Shown in pieces: positions 16,354 to 25,895 of a stretch of 57,819 bases of DNA (the stretch's first letter is position 1; every line of letters starts with the position of its first letter). The position numbers and the translations under genes are program-made. Source of the stretch: a virus; the IMG/VR virus record IMGVR_UViG_3300040801_001904, positions 1 to 57,819 of that record; one strand, given 5' to 3'. The notes below the pieces were generated by a model, which saw only the letters and a program-made list of their open reading frames with translations, ran no database searches and was not told the DNA's origin.

Positions 16354-16812
16354 TTAAGTCACCCCAACATAAATTGATATATTATCAGATGCAGAAATCT
16401 CAGTAATATAGAACTTTATTGTAGCAGCACCAAAATCATTACTATAAACACAATTATCTCCCATATATCTTGAACCGTCCAATATACCGAGATTGCGAAT
16501 TGTAATTACATTTGAAAATCCAATCAAAGTGCTTGCAGAATCATAAAAAGCAATTCTATATTTAGCACTTGCACCCGTATCATTATATGTATTCTTGCAA
16601 ATGATATAAAATCTACCCTGAACATCAACAGCGGTCATAGTTGCCAAACCAGTTGCCGATGCTTGATCTACCTGTGGAGTTCCCGGTAAAGTAATTACAC
16701 CAGTACCCTCCAAAGCACGCTCAATTTGAACCGTCTGACTATTTATAGTACATTGAATAGTTGATACATTTTTGCCTGATCCTTCAGTTACCGCTATAAG
16801 TTGCTCAGACAT
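16354..16812 (-). CDS. Hypothetical phage structural protein
   Basis: The 152-residue protein is beta-rich with no recognised catalytic motif (FYIICKNTYNDTGASAKYRIAFYD and KFYITEISASDNISIYVGV are typical stretches). It lies between two groups of fibre genes, 1 bp after the collar protein's start on the minus strand. Virion association is inferred from context only. Confidence 0.45.
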   Translation of the reverse strand: MSEQLIAVTEGSGKNVSTIQCTINSQTVQIERALEGTGVITLPGTPQVDQASATGLATMTAVDVQGRFYIICKNTYNDTGASAKYRIAFYDSASTLIGFSNVITIRNLGILDGSRYMGDNCVYSNDFGAATIKFYITEISASDNISIYVGVT

Positions 16813-16827
16813 AAATCAGTCTCCTAA

Positions 16828-17334
16828 TTAAACATCCTGACTATTGATTACATATGTAACATTCAATTCTTCTGTAGCAACAAATGGTCTTGCTGTACTG
16901 AAACGAGTTGCACACCACATAATGCCAGTTCCACTTGAATTATCTCCCTTAGTACTCACATTAACAACATAAGCACCATAAAGAGTTGTATTTACACCCG
17001 TTGAAGCTGTAAATGTAACCTGTGCAGACAAAGACAAAGTAACAATTGATGCAGGACTCCATTGAGGTCTTGTCACTTCATCATAACTGGTAAATTCAGT
17101 TTGATCCGAATTGATTCCAGCATAATCCCAAGTAGAAACAGGAGTAGAATCCGTATTATACAAAGCAACATACCAATTGGAATATGTAGTACCTCCCATA
17201 AAATTAACATCAAGAGCATAATACAAACCCTCATCAACAACCAGATTATAAATAACCTCTTTCCACTTTAAAGAACCATCAGCACGTTTACATTCAAATA
17301 TCCACAAATTCCTTGCTAAACTATTCTTCTTCAT
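16828..17334 (-). CDS. Phage structural protein of the NLV-DEGL type
   Basis: The 168-residue protein has WKEVIYNLVVDEGLYYALDVNF followed by GGT and SNWYVALYNTD, a pattern I associate with a widespread family of small structural proteins in phages of Gram-negative bacteria. Its later part ends with a beta hairpin (ELNVTYVINSQDV). No enzyme motif is visible. It stands between the J-like and collar genes, where tail-fibre assembly or attachment proteins are expected. The gene's function is not established. Confidence 0.55.
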   Translation of the reverse strand: MKKNSLARNLWIFECKRADGSLKWKEVIYNLVVDEGLYYALDVNFMGGTTYSNWYVALYNTDSTPVSTWDYAGINSDQTEFTSYDEVTRPQWSPASIVTLSLSAQVTFTASTGVNTTLYGAYVVNVSTKGDNSSGTGIMWCATRFSTARPFVATEELNVTYVINSQDV

Positions 17335-17343
17335 CTTCTCTCC

Positions 17344-17592
17344 TTAAAAAGAATGAATTACATTCCAAGTACTGTTGTAATAAACCTTAATTTGATCATT
17401 ACCTGTATCCAACCATTTCATCCCATCCGTAGGAACAACATCTGGATAATTATCAACCGAACCAGGAGGATTTGAACCAGGAAATCCAAGTAAAGCCGCT
17501 TCAATAACATCCATATTCAAATTCAATTCTAAATCATAACGAAGTGTCTGATAAGGTGGTTTTGACAAATGAAATGCAGAAGTAAAAGCCAT
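17344..17592 (-). CDS. Small fibre-associated protein
   Basis: The 82 residues have the pattern GMKWLDTGNDQIKVYYNSTWNVI near the C-terminus, a short beta unit frequent in phage fibre N-terminal or trimerisation proteins (W-x-D-T-x-x-x-x-x-K-x-Y-x-x-x-W). The N-terminus is helical (LRYDLELNLNMDVIEAALLG). It adjoins the gene at 17595 with a 2-bp gap. It is likely a small tail-fibre component. Confidence 0.5.
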   Translation of the reverse strand: MAFTSAFHLSKPPYQTLRYDLELNLNMDVIEAALLGFPGSNPPGSVDNYPDVVPTDGMKWLDTGNDQIKVYYNSTWNVIHSF

Positions 17593-17594
17593 AA

Positions 17595-18398
17595 TTAACT
17601 CCCACTATAAACTCTTAAAGTATCAACAACAATGATTTTAGGAAATGAATAAAGCCCATTTGAATCCTTTACAAATACTTCAGCCTCCACTTCTGGTAGA
17701 AATACACCACCATTCAATGATTTATTATTTGCAATAGTTAATGTATATGTTGCATCTGCATCTGGATTATTGGTATCCACAATTGGAATACTTTGAACAA
17801 GTAATCTCTCACTAAATTCACCAACAGGATCAGAATTCAAATATCTATTAGAAGAAGCACCACCAACTCTCCAAATATGAATCTCAAATGCAGCTAAATT
17901 AGAGGCATCGCCATCACCATAAGAAACAATGCTTCCATATTCAGCAGCACCATATCCATAAGCTGGATATGAATTGGTTCTGGTTCTCCAAGTAAAGATA
18001 ATATCAAATTCCTGATAAATTTGATATGATGTTACTTCGTCAAAACCAATTGTCTCAAGACAATTTACATTATTAGTCAACTCTTGAGTAACTTCATCAT
18101 CAAAACCAATTGTATCATCACAATAAACAACTAAAGATTCATCACCACTATCATAAAAACCAATAGTTTCATAAATTTCATAATCATGAGACAAAATAGG
18201 ATATGATTCACCAAAACCTATTGTGTCAATGATAAATTCATTTATTCCTTCAGGAAATACAGAATAATACCCAACTGTTTCAAATAACTCAATTGAAGTA
18301 CTTACAACAGAAAGAGAATCACCAAAACCTATTGTATCATCACAATAGATTGTAGTAGGTTCTCCTCCACCTTCCAAAGTAAACTTTAATAGATGCAT
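17595..18398 (-). CDS. Repeat protein with (D/E)T(I/V)G(F/Y) units, tail-associated
   Basis: The 267-residue protein contains at least six copies of a D/E-T-I/V-G-F/Y motif in its first 130 residues (DDTIGFGDS, ETVGYYSV, DTIGFGES, ETIGFYDS, DDTIGFDDE, ETIGFDEV), spaced roughly 17-23 residues apart. A non-repeated beta domain ends DSNGLYSFPKIIVVDTLRVY. A single copy of the motif (DETIGNAL) also occurs inside the adjacent 1587-residue J-like protein, which suggests the two interact or share a module. It is placed directly after the J-like gene, with a 3-bp gap. The repeats look like an elongated beta stalk. The precise role is unknown. Confidence 0.55.
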   Translation of the reverse strand: MHLLKFTLEGGGEPTTIYCDDTIGFGDSLSVVSTSIELFETVGYYSVFPEGINEFIIDTIGFGESYPILSHDYEIYETIGFYDSGDESLVVYCDDTIGFDDEVTQELTNNVNCLETIGFDEVTSYQIYQEFDIIFTWRTRTNSYPAYGYGAAEYGSIVSYGDGDASNLAAFEIHIWRVGGASSNRYLNSDPVGEFSERLLVQSIPIVDTNNPDADATYTLTIANNKSLNGGVFLPEVEAEVFVKDSNGLYSFPKIIVVDTLRVYSGS

Positions 18399-18401
18399 TT
18401 A

Positions 18402-21400
18402 TTAAATATCCCTGTAATATCTTAACAGCGCAGGAGAATAAGGTCTTCCCATCGGGTATCTCAATTGTATTGTATATGATGGAGAACTAAAAGTCGCTGA
18501 AGGAGTATTCAAAATATTAGTGCCTACTGCTCTAATAGTTATTGTTGGAATATTGTATTCTATTTCAGATCCTTCAGTCTGTGACATTTCAGCAGTCAGA
18601 TCAATTGGAATACTATCCAATTGAAAATGAAATACATTTGACATATCAGCTAAAGTTATTAATGGATTTGTCCAATTATAACCGTCATCAGGGGCATCAG
18701 CAGCATATTGATACTCTGGAACTTCAATACCACGAATACATCCCATAAACCTATTATTAACAGTATCAATATAATTATAATAAATCAATTCCCCATTGAT
18801 CCAAATATAACCTGAAGCTGGAAACGTACCAATCATAGTTGTTGGATCATAAGGAATCTCTGTATATTGATAATCTCTTTCATTCAATGAATTAAATATA
18901 GTTCTCGTAGGTTCTAATGAAGAAGCTTCTTCCGTACCTGTCGAGCTATAATAAACACTTGCAGTTGAATTAACAGCAAGACCAGCATAAGTATAAGTGC
19001 TACCATTTACACTATAATAAATATTAGCACCAACCGTACTTGAATACTCTGGAATACTAAAAGCAACATAAACTCTATTATTTAAAACATCATAATATGC
19101 ATATAATCTATTAACTGGCTCAACTAAGTTTGTAAACGGTAAACGGGATGTTGCACCCCCACCACCACCCTGATAAACAGGAGCAGAATAATCATGATAA
19201 ACACTTGGAAGATATTCTTCACATTCAATTGTTACTTCAAATTCATCAGATTCTTCTTTTCTTATAATTCTAAATAACTTTCCAGTCCATCCTGTAACTG
19301 GATGAGTTATACCAATAATATCCCCAATACAAAAGTAGCATCCAAGAAAATCAGTTTCAAATTTACACATCCAATCTACAAATTGTTCATAATCAAGATA
19401 ACGTAATGCCATTCTTCCAGCTTGTGTAGCTCTTTTAATACCATGAAGCTCTATTTGTCTTAAAATAACCCTTTGATCTGCAATATCTTGTTTATAATTA
19501 TCATCTGCTTCAGCAACATCCATCTTATAATCCAACAACCTATTAATAAACTCAACTCTTACTCTATTTGATCTTTCTCTTTGTGGCTTTTTTGCATAAG
19601 TAAAAGAACCTTCTTTAATATTATCTTTACTTAAATGAATTTCATCATTTATTTGACCATATACAGAAATTGCAGACTCCAAAACAAGTCGATCTGAATA
19701 AGAATTCTCTACATCAAAAGTATAACTATTTATTCCTCTAACCAAAGTTCCCTGATCACCCTTCCAATAATCATCTGGATAATTACTAAGATCTAAAAAT
19801 ATAACCGTCCTGGGACTTTCATCTTCATACAATCCTTCTGAATTAACCGTTAAAACAAAACTCTGTTTATGTAACCCAAGATACCAAACAGCCGTTTCAT
19901 CAGGATTAGGTATTTTAACTATCGGCCATCTATATCCAGCTTTACATTGAGAAACAAAAATACCCTGACAAGTTGCCAAAACATCTCTAATCATTTCACC
20001 TAAAGGTTTCTTTTCAGAATAACAATTCGAAAACAAAAACCTTGGTTCTTTTATTGGTAACACCTTTCCCAAATAAACAACAACATCATCAATTACTTCA
20101 TCACAATAACCTTCAGGATCTATTACCCCATAACCTTCATAATTTAAACTGTTTTCAGTAAGTTTCGAAATACTATATAAAGCATTCCCAATAGTTTCAT
20201 CACAATAATTAGAAAACGCAGCACCATATTTAAATTCAGAATAGTATTTACAATTTATTATAGGATAAGAATATTCTCCCTTATCAACCCCCCAAAACTT
20301 ATTAACTTCACCAACACTACCCGTGGAATAAACCGGCCAGGAGAATCCATATTTATTAAGTTCATCAGGCATTTTATAAATCCAAACTTCATGAGAACCA
20401 CCAGCACCTTCTTCTCTTTGAACATTAAATAATAACTTCTCATCATAATCATAAATCTTTAAATTAGGAGATTCTCTATATGATCCAGAATTATACAAAA
20501 AGAAAGAAGAATAAAGTGGTCCAGTAATAAGATTTTGTCTAAACCACTTAATATTCCCTCTTGAATTTGCTTCACAATTCAATATACTTGATACTGGACC
20601 ATTCTCAGAACTTAAAACACTTCTCGTATCTGGAAAAATGCCTTGCTCTCCTAAATCAATTATATAATAACCTTTATTAGAATTGTCTATTTCATTTACT
20701 TCATAATAATTAAAGTAATTTCCTTCAATTGCAGAAAACTCTAAAACAAGAGCATACCATCTATATGAATAAAGACCAGTACGACTATCCCATGCTCTTA
20801 CCTTTACACAACCTCTATAACTCTTACCACAAGCATGTGAATTTGCAACATACTCAGGACTATGCGCCCATCTCGTATCACTTATAATATCCAAATCACT
20901 TTTATCAATTATTATATGATGATTCCAAGTAGTAACATATGGTTGAACAAATTGAAAAGAAACAGCTATTTGAGCGTCAGTAGCAGCAGAATTAATTTGA
21001 CATGCTTCAATTACACAAATCCTTTGTCTCCCGGTATATCCATAAACAGGGGGTTTCCATTCATACTTTTTACCTTTATATTCTCCTGTATTCTTATCAA
21101 ATTCTAATATTACATATTTTCCCCACCAACTACGATTCCAAATTCCTGTTTGTCCATATGTTTGTGGATAATTCATAATATTATAAAAAGAAGTTCCCCA
21201 AGGATTATCATTATCCATTCTTTCTTGAATATAATCAAGAAACCAAACATCTATCGGCCATTGCCAATAAAAACCAGGATCATCATAATCTGATGGTTGA
21301 GGATACGCCCGACCATCTGTAAAATTATCAAAACTAAACCAAATAATATCACCAGGAACAGGATCTTCAGGTAAAGGCGTAACCAAAGTAACAGAATTAC

Positions 21401-23165
21401 TATCATGTGAAGCTATTTGCCATCCCCATTTCATATAATTACCCTGTTCATGAGGATAAAACTGAACAGAATCATATTCATATTCAGCCCAATCATAAAG
21501 ATTAGGATCAAATGGTGACTGATAATTTGTAATGATTCTTTCTCTTGTACTTCCTTCACCAACAATAGACCATGATGCCTGTCTTTCTCGTACTCTTGTA
21601 AGATACAAATAATTACCAGTTACAGGAGGAATTGCATACCAACCGTCAACAATAATATATGTTGAAGTATGTTCTAAAACTCTATATCTTTCAGCAGCAT
21701 CAGTAGTACCAAAATTACGGAAATAAGCCCAAAAACCATTAGCACTATCAGGATCAATTAAATAACCATCTGGATAAAGATTAAAAGTATCAGAATAAAG
21801 TTTACATCTTCTATTTGGTAAATATTCTGCATCAGCAGTCAATTCAAAAGTTTCACCCCAAATAAAATAAGACTGCCTTTCTAAACCAAACAACAAAATA
21901 GAATCATTTGCAATCTCCATACTAAGCATTTTTACACTTGGAATAGAATTAGAATATGTACTTTCCCCTTGAATAATAACCGTTTCATCATATATAACAG
22001 AATGAACGGTATCATCAGATCTATCTATATAGAAAATATCATATTTCATAGAATACGGAGCATGGTGATGATCTAAATCATTTGCATAATCCCAATTCCT
22101 ACAATGAACAATATATAAATGATCAGGATTAGTATCTATATCCTGACGAGAAAAAGACTGACTATTATTATATCCTTTTGTTATATTATTATATGAGTAT
22201 TCATCTTCTACTAATTTAATATATGTATATTCATAAAAAAGCAACTTCCTTATAGAACATCTAACATAGTACCAAGGCTGACCCCTATTTTCAACACCAG
22301 TTGAATCCAACACTCCATAAAAATCATCAGCCAAACTATCTCTATAACAATGAGAATAATCATGAAAAGCATAATCAGGATTATTAAAACAAGAATATGG
22401 ATGATGTTTTGTAACACTTGATGATACTTCTGCTTTTAAATCCGGTTGTTGTTGTGGCATACCTGCAACAGCAACAGTATTTACATAATCTGTATCAAAG
22501 GAATTCTCAACAGCCATTGCAACTGATAAGGGAACTAACATAGCCCCCCACCAATACATAACAGAAACATCTTTAATTACAGGGAAGTTTTCTAATGTAT
22601 ATGTATTGTTCCAATCATAAAAGTTATATCTTAAATTAGTTATAGGAACCCAACCCAATTCATGCCAACCATATTCACCATGTAAAAAATCATCCATTCG
22701 CAACCAAAGCCAATGATGAAGAAAATCCAAATACACTCTATTAATGTAATAGATTCCAGTTATTTCATCAGCAAAGGTAGCAAAGAACTCATGATGAAGC
22801 CATTCAATATCTAAATCTTGACCTTGATCTTGCGCGGCCTGTTCATAATCATTTTCAATATCATTAAGAACTGGATTATTATAATGTCTTGGATCTACAA
22901 CTGCTGGAACATCATCATCAACCCAAATAGTATTGCCAGGACACATATCCGTTCCAATTAAAAAAGGAACTGGACTTGATTTTACTATAGTACTTGAAGG
23001 TGCGTGTTGTTCACTATCTCTTTTATGCTTCTTTGCATCCTTAGTATGAAACAAATAATTACCAATCGCCATACCAGCATACATACCGGCACTACCACCG
23101 TAAAAAGCACAAACGCCAGTAAGTACTCCCTGAGCAACATAATTTCCAGTTGGACCAAAATCCAT
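18402..23165 (-). CDS. Large J-like tail-tip (host specificity) protein
   Basis: The 1587-residue protein starts with a Gly/Ala-rich hydrophobic segment (residues 5-40) like its neighbour at 23175. From about residue 1040 it follows the same order of modules as that neighbour: GEMIRDVLATCQGI, then NIKEGSFTYAKKPQRERSNR, then VEFINR, FxxGDIIGITHP, and a late unit TFPASGYIWINGELI with NRFMGCIRG. These are features of lambda gpJ-type central tail-tip proteins. The two differ by a roughly 750-residue insertion rich in Tyr, Asn and Trp (about residues 100-1000) that exists only here and has no motif I recognise. The protein probably forms the tail tip and helps contact the receptor. Confidence 0.75.
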   Translation of the reverse strand: MDFGPTGNYVAQGVLTGVCAFYGGSAGMYAGMAIGNYLFHTKDAKKHKRDSEQHAPSSTIVKSSPVPFLIGTDMCPGNTIWVDDDVPAVVDPRHYNNPVLNDIENDYEQAAQDQGQDLDIEWLHHEFFATFADEITGIYYINRVYLDFLHHWLWLRMDDFLHGEYGWHELGWVPITNLRYNFYDWNNTYTLENFPVIKDVSVMYWWGAMLVPLSVAMAVENSFDTDYVNTVAVAGMPQQQPDLKAEVSSSVTKHHPYSCFNNPDYAFHDYSHCYRDSLADDFYGVLDSTGVENRGQPWYYVRCSIRKLLFYEYTYIKLVEDEYSYNNITKGYNNSQSFSRQDIDTNPDHLYIVHCRNWDYANDLDHHHAPYSMKYDIFYIDRSDDTVHSVIYDETVIIQGESTYSNSIPSVKMLSMEIANDSILLFGLERQSYFIWGETFELTADAEYLPNRRCKLYSDTFNLYPDGYLIDPDSANGFWAYFRNFGTTDAAERYRVLEHTSTYIIVDGWYAIPPVTGNYLYLTRVRERQASWSIVGEGSTRERIITNYQSPFDPNLYDWAEYEYDSVQFYPHEQGNYMKWGWQIASHDSNSVTLVTPLPEDPVPGDIIWFSFDNFTDGRAYPQPSDYDDPGFYWQWPIDVWFLDYIQERMDNDNPWGTSFYNIMNYPQTYGQTGIWNRSWWGKYVILEFDKNTGEYKGKKYEWKPPVYGYTGRQRICVIEACQINSAATDAQIAVSFQFVQPYVTTWNHHIIIDKSDLDIISDTRWAHSPEYVANSHACGKSYRGCVKVRAWDSRTGLYSYRWYALVLEFSAIEGNYFNYYEVNEIDNSNKGYYIIDLGEQGIFPDTRSVLSSENGPVSSILNCEANSRGNIKWFRQNLITGPLYSSFFLYNSGSYRESPNLKIYDYDEKLLFNVQREEGAGGSHEVWIYKMPDELNKYGFSWPVYSTGSVGEVNKFWGVDKGEYSYPIINCKYYSEFKYGAAFSNYCDETIGNALYSISKLTENSLNYEGYGVIDPEGYCDEVIDDVVVYLGKVLPIKEPRFLFSNCYSEKKPLGEMIRDVLATCQGIFVSQCKAGYRWPIVKIPNPDETAVWYLGLHKQSFVLTVNSEGLYEDESPRTVIFLDLSNYPDDYWKGDQGTLVRGINSYTFDVENSYSDRLVLESAISVYGQINDEIHLSKDNIKEGSFTYAKKPQRERSNRVRVEFINRLLDYKMDVAEADDNYKQDIADQRVILRQIELHGIKRATQAGRMALRYLDYEQFVDWMCKFETDFLGCYFCIGDIIGITHPVTGWTGKLFRIIRKEESDEFEVTIECEEYLPSVYHDYSAPVYQGGGGGATSRLPFTNLVEPVNRLYAYYDVLNNRVYVAFSIPEYSSTVGANIYYSVNGSTYTYAGLAVNSTASVYYSSTGTEEASSLEPTRTIFNSLNERDYQYTEIPYDPTTMIGTFPASGYIWINGELIYYNYIDTVNNRFMGCIRGIEVPEYQYAADAPDDGYNWTNPLITLADMSNVFHFQLDSIPIDLTAEMSQTEGSEIEYNIPTITIRAVGTNILNTPSATFSSPSYTIQLRYPMGRPYSPALLRYYRDI

Positions 23166-23174
23166 TTTAACCTC

Positions 23175-25436
23175 TTAAACAATTGTTAATGAAACTTCAG
23201 TCGCATCATCAAAATCAGAAACAATACCAGCAATATTTACAGAAACAATCTTTATATACCAAGTAACACCAACATCAGAATTATAAAAGTTAATACGAGG
23301 TAGAGTAGTTTGTTTTAAATGACAATATTCACCAGAAGCATGAGCGGTTGCATTTGTACCTCTGGTACAACCTTCAAATTCATTATTAACTTCATCAATT
23401 GATGTATATGTAATCAATTCATCTTCAATCCAAAATGATCCTGCATCTGGAAAAGTACCATATAAAGTTGCGCTACTAAATGGAATAGTTGTTTGAACAT
23501 CATCAATAGCACCAAGCAATTCAACAGAATATGTAGCTCTTGCAAATTGACCAACATTTACATATTCACCACTAACTCCACGTTTCAACCAAACCTGTGC
23601 GCCCATCCACCAAGCAGAATCAGGACGTTTAAAATTAACCCAAACAAAATCATTATCAATATCCTGAACAACATGGACCCTTTCAATATCATCTGGATAA
23701 GTATAAACATCATCACCAGGAGATGGTGAAGTTGTATTGAAAACCTGTAAAATATCATCTCCATAAATAAAACGACTATACTCAAGACAATTTAACTTAA
23801 TTTCATCATTACTTATCTCCTCCATTGAAACAATTCTAAACTCCTTTGCTTCCCAACCCAAAGTAGAATGTGAAACTCCAATTATATCTCCAACCTTAAA
23901 TAAATAACCAACTACATCAGTTACAAATTCACAATAATAAACAACGTAAGATGAAAAATCAGCAAACCATTTACACATTCGCATGGCTTGTGATTTACGT
24001 TTAACACCTTTCAATCTTATTTGCTTTTGATTGTATTCTCCTCTTGTATGATCTATATATACATCAGTATATGCTTCAGGCTGATCAACTTCAACAACAT
24101 CCCATATATAGTTATTCTTTAATACAGTAGATGGAGGAACAATTGCTTTTCTATTAATAAATTCAATTCTACATGAATTAATCCGTTCTGAACTTGGAGT
24201 TTTAGTCCAATTAAAAGAACCTTCTTTTATATTATCCTTTGTTAAACTAACCGTAATTCCACTATCGGGTGCTAAAGGAAGATCATCAACAAGATCCACA
24301 TAATTAGTTTCTTGTATATTAATCATTTCTGAATAAGTAACATCATCTATCTTAAAACTTAAATAAGCTCCTTCCCAAAAACCACTTGGTTCAGCAATTG
24401 TAGAACTAAAATAGATTCTATTTACAGTACATCCACCACCTGATGTAAGATCAACTGTATATTCATCACTAAAATAACCTGAAACATTCTCATTCTCATT
24501 TTCTATCTTTGCAAATAACAATCCCTGACTAAAAGCAATAATACCTCTACAAGTTTGAAGAATATCTTTTACAATATCATATCCCTTTACTCTTGAATCA
24601 AATTCATTTGAATATCTAAATCGAGGTTCTTGAACAGTAACACCATCTTGATCAATATATTCAACCAATTCATCACAATATGCAGAAGCAATATACCAAC
24701 TGGTATCTGGTGTATCTGGATCACCATCAAACATACTTGTTGGTATTTCCACACCATAACGAGTATTAGTTAAAAAGTCATATAAACAACGAATTGGATT
24801 TGCGTCTTCTTCACCTTCCTCTGTTAAAAACCCAATTACTTCAGCGGAAAAAGATGGAATTGTATTAAAATAACCACCATCAAAATAACCATTAACAACT
24901 GAATAAGCTGTATATTTAAAAGGAACAGCAGGATTAGCAGAACCAGCTAAATCATCATCAATATCTGCATTTACTGTTTGAGTTGCAGAACCATTGTATG
25001 AAACAACAGTAAAATACATATCATCATCACGTATATCCCAAATTGTTTTATCATCAATCCAATATCTTCTTGTATATCCTTGAACTTCCCCTTCACAATG
25101 AGCCATTGCAAATTCAACCCACATTTGAGCAGAATATGTAGAAGGGCTTTTTTTACCTCCTCCACTTTCTTCCATTGCTGTATCAATATCACCCATCCAA
25201 ACACAACCACCATAAAGTTTATTCTGACCATATGCAAGTGGAATAGGTGCATTATGAACATATGAATTTATACCCAAATCACCTGTTGGTGGTGGATCGG
25301 GAGCATCAGCAGGATCTAACCAACCACCAATTAAACCTCCCAAAGACATACCAATATAAAAACCAGCAGGACCAAAAAATGATCCTATAATTCCACCACC
25401 AATACTACCAACAAGCTGTCCTGTTGTCATTCCCAT
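23175..25436 (-). CDS. J-like tail-tip protein (core version)
   Basis: The 753-residue protein starts with a Gly-rich hydrophobic stretch (IGSFFGPAGFYIGMSLGGLIGG), followed by YVHNAPIPLAYGQNKLYGG, typical of lambda J-like/gpJ-type attachment proteins. Module marks include DIVKDILQTCRGII (about 290), NIKEGSFNWTKTPSSERINS (about 400), VEF-like IEFINRK, GDIIGVSH, and TFPDAGSFWIEDELITYTS with FEGCTRG near residue 665. It forms the tail-tip complex and DNA-exit region by analogy to gpJ. It lies downstream of the NlpC/P60 gene, overlapping it by 32 bp, matching the lambda K-I-J gene order. Together with its larger paralogue at 18402 it is a tandem J pair. Confidence 0.78.
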   Translation of the reverse strand: MGMTTGQLVGSIGGGIIGSFFGPAGFYIGMSLGGLIGGWLDPADAPDPPPTGDLGINSYVHNAPIPLAYGQNKLYGGCVWMGDIDTAMEESGGGKKSPSTYSAQMWVEFAMAHCEGEVQGYTRRYWIDDKTIWDIRDDDMYFTVVSYNGSATQTVNADIDDDLAGSANPAVPFKYTAYSVVNGYFDGGYFNTIPSFSAEVIGFLTEEGEEDANPIRCLYDFLTNTRYGVEIPTSMFDGDPDTPDTSWYIASAYCDELVEYIDQDGVTVQEPRFRYSNEFDSRVKGYDIVKDILQTCRGIIAFSQGLLFAKIENENENVSGYFSDEYTVDLTSGGGCTVNRIYFSSTIAEPSGFWEGAYLSFKIDDVTYSEMINIQETNYVDLVDDLPLAPDSGITVSLTKDNIKEGSFNWTKTPSSERINSCRIEFINRKAIVPPSTVLKNNYIWDVVEVDQPEAYTDVYIDHTRGEYNQKQIRLKGVKRKSQAMRMCKWFADFSSYVVYYCEFVTDVVGYLFKVGDIIGVSHSTLGWEAKEFRIVSMEEISNDEIKLNCLEYSRFIYGDDILQVFNTTSPSPGDDVYTYPDDIERVHVVQDIDNDFVWVNFKRPDSAWWMGAQVWLKRGVSGEYVNVGQFARATYSVELLGAIDDVQTTIPFSSATLYGTFPDAGSFWIEDELITYTSIDEVNNEFEGCTRGTNATAHASGEYCHLKQTTLPRINFYNSDVGVTWYIKIVSVNIAGIVSDFDDATEVSLTIV

Positions 25437-25893
25437 TATAGTTAATTTCCCTATGCATCATATAACCCGCAATTAACCTTTTATATCCCTGACTAAGACA
25501 CTCAATTGTAACCTTACTTGAACCCTTACCCAAAGTACTTTTAGCATGTATAAATTTATCATCATCCAAAAGAATACCACAATGATGAATTGGATACTTT
25601 CTACCCCAAATACGAAAAAGAACCAATCCACTTTGAACTGGTTCTTCACAAAGTTCAAACTTCCAAGTGTTAATAAGCCCTTCTACAAGTCTTTCTCCCT
25701 GATGCTTATCTCTCCACCATAAAGGATAATAATGAGAATCAACCCTTGGTAAATTCATTCCTGATCTTGTATGTGATAACCAAATAAGTCCTGAACAATC
25801 TAAACCAAGGGTTGTTCTTCCATAATGACAAAAAGGAATTCCAACTAACTTTTTAGCTTCAGTTATAATTCTACTTGATTCTATCATTATCAT
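25405..25893 (-). CDS. NlpC/P60 family cell-wall peptidase (tail tip, lambda K-like)
   Basis: The product (162 residues from ATG 25893; a TTG two codons upstream is possible) has GLDCSGLIW with the catalytic Cys, HHCGILLDDD with the catalytic His, and FIHA with a second His. That is the NlpC/P60 cysteine peptidase signature. In lambda-type phages the equivalent enzyme sits in the tail tip and cuts peptidoglycan cross-links during DNA entry. Two ATGs lie within 10 bp, and the start follows TTTGATAATG, overlapping the stop of the upstream gene, so translation is probably coupled. It lies between the BR0599-like minor tail gene and the J-like gene, as expected. Confidence 0.82.
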   Translation of the reverse strand: MIMIESSRIITEAKKLVGIPFCHYGRTTLGLDCSGLIWLSHTRSGMNLPRVDSHYYPLWWRDKHQGERLVEGLINTWKFELCEEPVQSGLVLFRIWGRKYPIHHCGILLDDDKFIHAKSTLGKGSSKVTIECLSQGYKRLIAGYMMHREINYNGNDNRTACW

Positions 25894-25895
25894 TA

